5,740 nucleotides of DNA, from positions 1-5,740 of the forward strand of contig RPQV01000249.1 of the NCBI GenBank assembly GCA_003818595.1, read 5' to 3'. Of this stretch, positions 1 through 4,444 are shown piece after piece. Each line of letters begins with the position of its first letter. Position 1 is the first letter of the stretch. Made by a program: the position numbers and the translations under genes. This DNA comes from Calditrichota bacterium (GTDB lineage: Bacteria > Zhuqueibacterota > Zhuqueibacteria > Residuimicrobiales > Krinioviventaceae). Under the pieces are notes generated by a model. That model made no database searches. It saw only the letters and a program-made list of their open reading frames with translations, and was not told where the DNA came from.

Positions 1-152
1 ACCATTCCATCATCCATCGCCGAGAAAAGAATCGGAGCGGAACCTGCGGGATTGTCGTATTCATCGAACGCCTGCACCGTCAAGGGCGCCGGTAAATCCG
101 CAGACACGGACCCCGACTGCCGATCGCCGCCTGTAACCATCAATTTTGATGC
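1..152 (-). repeat. Ig-like module 6, cut by the window edge (residues about 1239-1288 and on)
   Basis: Only the first half is present: LMVTGGDRQSGSVSADLPAP (1242-1261) followed by LTVQAFDEYDNPAG and ILFSAMDDG. The opening peptide again fits G-x-x-Q-x-G and lies 103 residues after that of module 5. The reading frame is open at the edge, so the array and the protein continue beyond the window. Confidence 0.82.
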
Positions 153-3100
153 CTCGTCCGCTCGGCCATGCAGGGTGAATATCACTGACTTTTCAGGCGC
201 GGCCAGAGGATAAGCCCGCACGGTATTGATTCCTGCTTTCCGTCCCAAAAAGAATTCCGCCGCAGAGATGCCTTGAGCGTCCGCCTGCAGCGTCAGACTG
301 TCACCACCTTCGAAACGACCGTCTCCGGCTTCGATCCGATAACTTATCAGTCCGCCGGCAAGCGGTCCGCCGTTTTTCATCGCTCTGGTCGTCAATGGAA
401 GGAGCGCCTTGCGTCCGACAATGCCTTCCTGGCCCTCACCGGCGACGATGTAAATAGCCATGGTGGGTTGGATAAAATTGACAGTTGCGCTCTGCGTCAG
501 CAGTTCATTCTGCGGCATAACGCGGGCGACGACAAGCTTGGTACCCGCTACGGAAGAGGTCAGGAATCCGATCACTCGGCCTTGCGCATCACTCACCCTG
601 TTCGGCTGATCCAGGATGATCCCTTCTCCAAAAACCTGGAAAATGACCTCGATGCCGGCGAGCGGCTGATTCAATGGATCCACAATCGTGGCTGTCAATG
701 TCGAGGCCGATTGACCATCAGCCTCAACCGGCGAAGTGGCTGTCAGCGTTGACAAAGCAATATCCGGTTGTCGACTATGGGTAAACAGGTGAAATTCCGC
801 GACAGCATTTCCGGCGGAAGCTCGGACGATGGATTCTCCGGCGGTCGTTCCGAGCCTGACGCTGACCGAGACCACACCGCTGGAATCCGTCGCTACAGTC
901 GCCTGCGACGAGCCGTTGACCGCACAATCACCCTGAACGACTGAAAACAGGATCGGAAATGCGGCGATGGCATTGCGGTATTGATCGTGCAGCTGCACCA
1001 CGAGATTCTCCGGCAGCAAGGTTTGCGGGTCACCCTGTTGATTGTTTCCGGCGAGAATCGTCAGGGTGTCCGGGAGATCGGGAAGCGTATGAAAATGGAA
1101 AGATATCTGTTGTGCGACATCTTCAGCCACGACATTGACCATGCCGATTTGATAGGCGATACGACCGAGAGAGAGCAACGCTGCTGCCTCGCCGGCATTA
1201 TCGGTACTGACCGGGAACGTCGTTTCACCGTAAAAATTACCGTCCCCGTGCATGAGCCTAAATGTCACCAGCCGCCCAATGGAAGGATGATTGTTCTCAT
1301 CTGTCACTTGAACGACAAACGGCGATGGCAGTGTTTTACCGACGGTACCGCTTTGATTGTCACCGCTAACCGACTGCATGGCATAAACGTGTGTCTCACT
1401 GTGGATTACGGCGTTGAATTGCTGCGGCGAATAAAGTGCGGATTCGACGGCGGCCTGAATTGTGAGGGGGCCCGGCTCGCTTCCGGCCATGACAAATACT
1501 TGCGCTCGACCATGAGTATCCGTCAAAATAGTGGGATTGCCCTGGATAATGGCGCTGCCCTGAACAACCTGAAAGTGAACCGCGGCCTTTTCGATCGGCT
1601 GATCATGCTGATTGAGCAGTTCAACAACAAATGGTTCAGGCAGCAGTTGACTGACAGTTCCGGATTGATTGTCTCCGGAAACCTTGTACAGAGACAAGAC
1701 ATCCGGTGAGAGCACCAGACGCTGGTTGGCGGGAACATTCAGGCGCGTCTGCTCCGTGCCGTCCGTTCTCTTGATCTGAATATCACAGGCAGTCAGATTT
1801 CCCAGACCAAAATGGCGGCGGATGTTGTTCGAGGCAAGATAGCTGCTCTGGGGAAAAACTTCGTCATAGGCCAATAGGTAAGCTCTATCGCCCAAATGTC
1901 CTGATTGATAAAGCCATATTTTAGAGCCCAGACCGCCCCAATCTCCCCGCGGACCGACCACGGTCAATTCCAGCCAGTTTTTACTCAGATCGCTGCTGTT
2001 CTGCAGGTAGACGTTTTCAAACATGGCCGCGGTAAAATAGATGTCGAGTTGACCATCCTGATTGAAATCATTGGCCACGAATGAGCGGGCGTCGTAGCCG
2101 ATGATGTCGGCGCCGCCGGCGCCGGCATGAGTGAAATTGCCGCTGTCGTCCCCGAGATACAAGCGCCCCATGGAGGTCCGAAAATAGTTCCATACGCGCG
2201 GCTTGACACACCACCGATCATACAGATTATTCTGCAGGCAATATATATCCAGGTTGCCATCATTGTCGGCATCGAAAAGTTGCACCGCATATCCATTCAT
2301 GGTCAGCTTTTTCGCCAAATTAACAGCCGAAAAGCGTCCGCTGCCGTCATTTTGATAGATGGCGAGATTCAGCGAATCGCTTGTATAGGCCTTGACCTTA
2401 TCGGACACAAAAAGGTCGGAATCGCCGTCTTTGTCGACATCAGCAAAGGAGGCGCCTTGCGAATTTATGGCGAATGCGATGTTGTACAGGTCGGCCTGCT
2501 CGGTAAAATAGCCTTTGCCGTCATTCACATAGAGCTCATTTTTTTGGTTTGGCCAATTGATATAGACATCCGCGTCGCCGTCACCGTCAAAATCGACCAC
2601 GCAGGCCGTCGGCATGTCCTTGTTTACCGAGGCTCCGGCGCGAAATCCTCGATCCTGCAGTGAAAAAAAGCCGTTTCCATCATTGATATACATCTCGTGT
2701 TTGGAGTTCTGATTGACAGCCAGCAGATCAATATCACCGTCATTATCTGCATCCCAAGCCACTGCAGCGCTGGTTTTCCCGCTCAGAGATTGAATGCCTC
2801 GTCCTCTGCCCTCATCTGAGAAAAATCCACTGCCGTTATTGATGTACAGTCTGTTTTCAGCATTAATACGGCATTTGAACAGATCCAGATCGCTGTCATT
2901 ATCGACGTCGGCCGATACCGACGAAAAACTGTTCATATCGGCATCCAATCCTCTGGCATCCGCTTCGTCGACAAACGAATGATCCGGCTGTTGGATATAT
3001 ACCAAATCATGATGATTCACATCATCGGCATAATTTGAAATCACCATATCGTCCAGGCCGTCATTGTTGAGATCAGCGACAGTGATCCCATGTCCGCCTT

Positions 3101-3866
3101 TTTGCACGTCCAATCCCTTGACATTCTTGCTGAATGATTTGTCGTCGAACTGAGCGGAGGTTTCGGCGGTATAAATCTTTAAATTGGAATAGACCGGTCC
3201 AATGATGGAATGATAAATATCATCCCCGCCGATGCTGATGTGCTGAAAGCGCTCAACCGGCCCTTTGAAATCCAGCTTTTTAACCTCCTGACCGTCGAGA
3301 TAAATCCAGACAAAGTACTGATCCCAGACAAACTTGAACTGGTAAATTTTATCGCTTTTCCATTTACTGTTCACCAAGATATCGCGATAATCCGTTCGAC
3401 TCCTGACGCCGTGAAAAGCCGGATCCAACTCTAAATTACATTTATCGCCGACGATATAATCGATACCCGTACGCAGGAAAATAAAGGCGGAGAGCGTGTC
3501 TTCGTAAAAAAGGCTGATTTTTGTGTGCGGTCTGGACGATAAGGCAAAGAAAGTCTGTTTGCCGTTGGTGGTCTGAATGAGCGGATTGAAATTCGTGACT
3601 GAAAACTCGATCGATCCAACGGCCGGGAGACGATCCTTCAATTGGACAGTCAATTTGCTGTCCCGTTCAGTCCGCCAGCCGCCCGCTGTAAACGTACCGC
3701 CGTGATTCTCCGCAACGGCAAACGCATCATCGCTCTCCCCCTGCAAAGAGTTCTCATATAATAGTCGTGTGTGAACGGGGGCGCCTGCCCAGGAAACATT
3801 TGCAGGCACCGCAATGAGAATGAGCAAACAAAGCCCGATTCTTTGACTGAATTTTATGCTGATCAT
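1..3866 (-). CDS. Large secreted FG-GAP/VCBS propeller protein with ASPIC/UnbV and Ig-like repeats (C-terminus outside window)
   Basis: A single frame is open from ATG 3866 to the window edge: 1288 complete codons with no stop. In order it shows a signal peptide (residues 1-27), a concanavalin A/LamG-like domain (about 32-235), seven FG-GAP/VCBS calcium-loop repeats (about 250-628), an ASPIC/UnbV domain (about 630-716) and at least six Ig-like modules (about 725 to the edge). The start is supported by GAGG five bases upstream and by the signal peptide that follows directly. An in-frame ATG eight codons upstream (3890) has no nearby Shine-Dalgarno sequence. The protein is certainly exported; a surface-attached or secreted adhesin or ligand-binding role is inferred from the modules. 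No catalytic motif was recognised. FG-GAP plus ASPIC/UnbV resembles the CRTAC1-like family, but the N-terminal lectin-like domain and long Ig tail are additions. Large secreted FCB proteins often end in a type IX sorting domain; whether this one does cannot be seen. There is no frameshift or internal stop. Confidence 0.97.
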   Translation of the reverse strand, partial: MISIKFSQRIGLCLLILIAVPANVSWAGAPVHTRLLYENSLQGESDDAFAVAENHGGTFTAGGWRTERDSKLTVQLKDRLPAVGSIEFSVTNFNPLIQTTNGKQTFFALSSRPHTKISLFYEDTLSAFIFLRTGIDYIVGDKCNLELDPAFHGVRSRTDYRDILVNSKWKSDKIYQFKFVWDQYFVWIYLDGQEVKKLDFKGPVERFQHISIGGDDIYHSIIGPVYSNLKIYTAETSAQFDDKSFSKNVKGLDVQKGGHGITVADLNNDGLDDMVISNYADDVNHHDLVYIQQPDHSFVDEADARGLDADMNSFSSVSADVDNDSDLDLFKCRINAENRLYINNGSGFFSDEGRGRGIQSLSGKTSAAVAWDADNDGDIDLLAVNQNSKHEMYINDGNGFFSLQDRGFRAGASVNKDMPTACVVDFDGDGDADVYINWPNQKNELYVNDGKGYFTEQADLYNIAFAINSQGASFADVDKDGDSDLFVSDKVKAYTSDSLNLAIYQNDGSGRFSAVNLAKKLTMNGYAVQLFDADNDGNLDIYCLQNNLYDRWCVKPRVWNYFRTSMGRLYLGDDSGNFTHAGAGGADIIGYDARSFVANDFNQDGQLDIYFTAAMFENVYLQNSSDLSKNWLELTVVGPRGDWGGLGSKIWLYQSGHLGDRAYLLAYDEVFPQSSYLASNNIRRHFGLGNLTACDIQIKRTDGTEQTRLNVPANQRLVLSPDVLSLYKVSGDNQSGTVSQLLPEPFVVELLNQHDQPIEKAAVHFQVVQGSAIIQGNPTILTDTHGRAQVFVMAGSEPGPLTIQAAVESALYSPQQFNAVIHSETHVYAMQSVSGDNQSGTVGKTLPSPFVVQVTDENNHPSIGRLVTFRLMHGDGNFYGETTFPVSTDNAGEAAALLSLGRIAYQIGMVNVVAEDVAQQISFHFHTLPDLPDTLTILAGNNQQGDPQTLLPENLVVQLHDQYRNAIAAFPILFSVVQGDCAVNGSSQATVATDSSGVVSVSVRLGTTAGESIVRASAGNAVAEFHLFTHSRQPDIALSTLTATSPVEADGQSASTLTATIVDPLNQPLAGIEVIFQVFGEGIILDQPNRVSDAQGRVIGFLTSSVAGTKLVVARVMPQNELLTQSATVNFIQPTMAIYIVAGEGQEGIVGRKALLPLTTRAMKNGGPLAGGLISYRIEAGDGRFEGGDSLTLQADAQGISAAEFFLGRKAGINTVRAYPLAAPEKSVIFTLHGRADEASKLMVTGGDRQSGSVSADLPAPLTVQAFDEYDNPAGSAPILFSAMDDGM
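153..467 (-). repeat. Ig-like module 5 (residues about 1134-1238)
   Basis: It returns to the G-x-x-Q-x-G opening with IYIVAGEGQEGIVG (1138-1151), then LLPLTTRAMKNGGPLAG, ISYRIEAGDGRF and ADAQGISAAEFFLG (D1216, G1219), and closes with VIFTLHGRAD. The hairpin lies 103 residues after that of module 4. Confidence 0.83.
468..755 (-). repeat. Ig-like module 4, canonical Big-1 type (residues about 1038-1133)
   Basis: This module starts LSTLTATSPVEADGQSASTL, the classic Big-1 opening (adG-x-s-x-s-x-lt-A-T), and not the G-x-x-Q-x-G form of its neighbours. It continues with TATIVDPLNQPLAGIEVIFQ and SDAQGRVIGFLTSSVAGT (D1113, G1116). It breaks the regular spacing: the D-x-x-G hairpin falls 119 residues after that of module 3, against about 105 elsewhere. 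Big-1 modules form rigid rods in invasin and intimin-like adhesins. Confidence 0.87.
756..1070 (-). repeat. Ig-like module 3 (residues about 933-1037)
   Basis: It opens with ILAGNNQQGDPQTLLPENLV (937-956), a diverged form of the G-x-x-Q-x-G block, followed by VVQLHDQYRNAI, ILFSVVQGDCAV and TDSSGVVSV (D994, G997). Its spacing from module 2 is 105 residues. It ends in AEFHLFT and a short linker before the next module. The strand pattern matches the other Ig-like copies. Confidence 0.84.
1071..1382 (-). repeat. Ig-like module 2 (residues about 829-932)
   Basis: It repeats module 1 with the same opening peptide, VSGDNQSGTV (833-842), then LPSPFVVQVTDENNHPS, LVTFRLMHGDGNF and TDNAGEAAA (D889, G892). 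It lies 104 residues after module 1. The shared ten-residue peptide is encoded with different codons in the two copies (for example TCC GGA versus AGC GGT), so this is old duplication kept by selection on protein rather than a recent DNA duplication. Confidence 0.86.
1383..1694 (-). repeat. Ig-like module 1 (residues about 725-828)
   Basis: First module of the Ig-like array. It opens with VSGDNQSGTV (729-738), followed by LLPEPFVVELLNQHDQPI, a central V-x-F strand (AAVHFQVVQG) and the hairpin TDTHGRAQV with D783 and G786. The pattern G-x-x-Q-x-G, D-x-x-x-x-P, V-x-F, [TSA]-D-x-x-G is that of bacterial Ig-like (Big-1/invasin-type) domains, which act as stalks or spacers at the cell surface. Confidence 0.85.
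1719..1979 (-). other. ASPIC/UnbV domain (residues about 630-716)
   Basis: Directly after the propeller the sequence shows the family hallmarks in order: NWLELTVVGPRGDWGGLGSK (residues 630-649), then SSYLASNN with RRHFGLG (674-689), then IKRTDGTEQTRLNVPANQR (698-716). These match the known ASPIC/UnbV pattern NWL-x-V-x-L-x-G, G-x-G-[AS]-[KR]-[VI], HFGLG, W-P-D/R-T-D-G-T and NVPANQ. The domain is typically found C-terminal to FG-GAP repeats in secreted proteins such as cartilage acidic protein 1. Its molecular function is unknown. Confidence 0.93.
1983..3119 (-). repeat. Seven FG-GAP/VCBS repeats, probable seven-bladed beta-propeller
   Basis: Seven calcium-loop motifs of the D-x-[DN]-x-D-G-x-x-D type begin at residues 265 (DLNNDGLDD), 320 (DVDNDSDLD), 372 (DADNDGDID), 425 (DFDGDGDAD), 476 (DVDKDGDSD), 532 (DADNDGNLD) and 600 (DFNQDGQLD). 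Most blades also carry the partner strand pattern, such as LYINNGSGFF, MYINDGNGFF, LYVNDGKGYF and IYQNDGSGRF. Spacings are 55, 52, 53, 51, 56 and 68 residues. Seven blades is the number in integrin-alpha-type propellers. These folds bind Ca2+ in the loops and usually serve adhesion or protein interaction. Blade 2 has serine in place of the usual glycine. The longer last interval comes from an insertion at about 549-566. Confidence 0.93.
3162..3773 (-). other. Concanavalin A/LamG-like jellyroll domain (residues about 32-235)
   Basis: This N-terminal segment is rich in alternating beta-strand pattern and ends in blocks typical of the concanavalin A-like lectin/glucanase fold: IYQFKFVWDQYFVWIYLDGQ (about 313-332), then FQHISIGGDD and IGPVYSNLKIY (to about 232). 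Such domains usually bind glycans or act as structural caps. The glutamate pair of an active GH16 glucanase (ExDxxE) was not seen, so a binding role is more likely than hydrolysis. The assignment rests on motif resemblance; the exact subfamily is unknown. Confidence 0.7.
3786..3866 (-). other. Signal peptide of the large secreted protein
   Basis: Residues 1-27 have a typical Sec signal layout: a short basic N-region (K5, R9), a hydrophobic core at about 10-22 (IGLCLLILIAVPA), and a polar end with S25 and A27 at the -3 and -1 positions. Cleavage after A27 is likeliest, because cleavage after A29 would put proline at +1. There is no lipobox cysteine after the core, so it is not an obvious lipoprotein. 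The mature protein would begin near GAPVHTRLLYE. Confidence 0.9.
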
Positions 3867-3871
3867 AGGAT

Positions 3872-3875
3872 CCTC
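3872..3875 (-). promoter_or_regulatory. Ribosome binding site of the large secreted protein
   Basis: On the minus strand GAGG is followed by five bases (ATCCT) and then ATG at 3866. It decides the start in favour of 3866 over the in-frame ATG at 3890, which has no purine-rich site at normal distance. Confidence 0.75.
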
Positions 3876-3983
3876 GATTCTGCAGGACATCCATACAGCG
3901 CGAAGGCGTCCTGTTCAATCCGACTGATTAAACTGATGCATGAACGATGGCTGTAATGGTCTGATTAATGTATAGTTGAACAA

Positions 3984-4004
3984 TGATTTTGCGTACGAAA
4001 ATCA
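3984..4004. promoter_or_regulatory. Candidate operator: 7-bp dyad TGATTTT-N7-AAAATCA
   Basis: Perfect 7-bp arms flank a 7-base spacer that itself contains the palindrome CGTACG. The element ends 118 bases upstream of the minus-strand start codon. The symmetric A+T-rich form is what dimeric repressors or activators often bind. There is no T-run after a GC-rich stem, so it is not a terminator. No regulator family can be named from the sequence, and chance occurrence is possible. Confidence 0.4.
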
Positions 4005-4041
4005 GATGCAACTCCCCATTGCTGCAACATCTTGACTTTGT

Positions 4042-4063
4042 GCCAAGTCTATGCGTTCTTGGC
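4042..4063. repeat. Short inverted repeat GCCAAG-N10-CTTGGC
   Basis: Perfect 6-bp arms surround a 10-base loop. No T-tract follows on either strand, so it does not read as an intrinsic terminator. It could be an operator half-site pair or chance. Confidence 0.3.
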
Positions 4064-4120
4064 CCGAACCTTGTAACGCCGTTCAGAATGCCGATATTCA
4101 CCAATATTGCGCATTTGAAA

Positions 4121-4169
4121 TTTTTCCTCTTGTGCAATTTGGTTTTTAAATCATTGCTTTGAGGAAAAA
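4121..4169. repeat. Nested inverted repeat next to the plus-strand promoter
   Basis: Outer arms TTTTTCCTC (4121-4129) and GAGGAAAAA (4161-4169) are perfectly complementary over 9 bp. Inside them GCAAT (4134-4138) and ATTGC (4153-4157) pair over 5 bp. The right arm ends five bases before the predicted -35 box at 4175. This position suits an upstream regulatory site. Neither strand has the GC stem followed by a T-run needed for a terminator. Confidence 0.4.
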
Positions 4170-4174
4170 ATGGG

Positions 4175-4203
4175 TTGCGTTTTATGTATAAATCGTTTAT
4201 AAT
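4175..4203 (+). promoter_or_regulatory. Sigma70-like promoter of the membrane-protein gene
   Basis: TTGCGT (4175-4180) and a perfect TATAAT (4198-4203) are separated by 17 bases. The -35 box keeps the important TTG but only three of six consensus bases. Transcription would begin near 4210, giving the downstream gene a leader of about 235 nt. The pattern is the housekeeping consensus; the Bacteroidota-type -7 box TAnnTTTG was not found in the region. Confidence 0.55.
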
Positions 4204-4240
4204 TGCCGGAAGAGTTTTGAGGGAGCATAGGAAAACCAGA

Positions 4241-4360
4241 ACAGTCAGCCCCCCAGCCCCCTCCCCGATTCTGCGGGACTGTATCAAAAGTTTAAATTGA
4301 TGAAGTCCGGTTTTTAATGGAAGGAATATACTATTCGGAGCCGCCAATTTGCGGGGAGGG
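4241..4360 (+). promoter_or_regulatory. Structured leader with competing stems upstream of the membrane-protein gene
   Basis: Three pairings are visible in the predicted leader RNA. ACAGTC (4241-4246) pairs with GACTGT (4277-4282). CCCTCCCCG (4259-4267) pairs perfectly over 9 bp with CGGGGAGGG (4352-4360). CCGC (4341-4344) pairs with GCGG (4351-4354). The long stem shares bases with the third pairing and encloses one arm of the first, so they compete. This resembles a leader that can switch, but it matches no riboswitch class I know, and the homopurine/homopyrimidine tracts raise the odds of chance pairing. Confidence 0.35.
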
Positions 4361-4425
4361 AATGGGAACGTGGAAAAGTGTACCGTGTTAAATGAAAAGA
4401 CATAGTATCCATTTTCAGCATTATC

Positions 4426-4430
4426 AAGGA
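4426..4430 (+). promoter_or_regulatory. Ribosome binding site before the membrane-protein gene
   Basis: AAGGA lies 14 bases before ATG 4445 but only five bases before an in-frame TTG at 4436. By spacing alone it favours the TTG start, which would add three residues. The ATG remains the default start because it is the stronger codon. Confidence 0.5.
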
Positions 4431-4444
4431 AACGCTTGACTTTT

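Larger units (their letters stand above)
3867..4444. other. Divergent intergenic region with control elements, no convincing gene
   Basis: These 578 bases separate the two divergent start codons and are visibly richer in A+T than either gene. They contain one good plus-strand promoter, several inverted repeats, a C-rich tract (4249-4266) and two tiny plus-strand open frames near the right end. No tRNA or known riboswitch pattern was recognised. No minus-strand promoter is convincing: the best -10-like string, TATACA at about 3970, has no good -35 partner. Confidence 0.7.

Noticed and set aside
273..752. Plus-strand open frame of 159 codons
   Set aside because: It is antisense to Ig-like modules 4 and 5 and has no domain or ribosome binding support.
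981..1709. Plus-strand open frame of 242 codons
   Set aside because: It lies entirely antisense to the Ig-like modules, whose frame gives coherent domains. It is a mirror of the coding strand's composition and has no recognisable protein features.
2127..2663. Plus-strand open frame of 178 codons
   Set aside because: It is antisense to the propeller repeats. Its Ile/Val/Asp-rich composition reflects the complement of the repeated GAT/GAC-rich calcium loops.
3890..3892. Upstream in-frame ATG as start of the secreted protein
   Set aside because: It has no Shine-Dalgarno sequence at normal distance and would put an acidic segment (MSCRIEDP) before the signal peptide, whereas ATG 3866 has GAGG five bases upstream.
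4042..4063. GCCAAG/CTTGGC hairpin as a transcription terminator
   Set aside because: No T-run follows on either strand, and no gene ends nearby.
4206..4315. Possible small RNA ending at CCGGA...TCCGG followed by TTTTT
   Set aside because: The pairing is only 5 bp across about 95 bases, and the left arm would fall at or before the predicted transcription start, so it is not a credible terminator.
4327..4332. TATACT as a second plus-strand -10 box
   Set aside because: It is close to consensus, but no acceptable -35 element lies 16-19 bases upstream.
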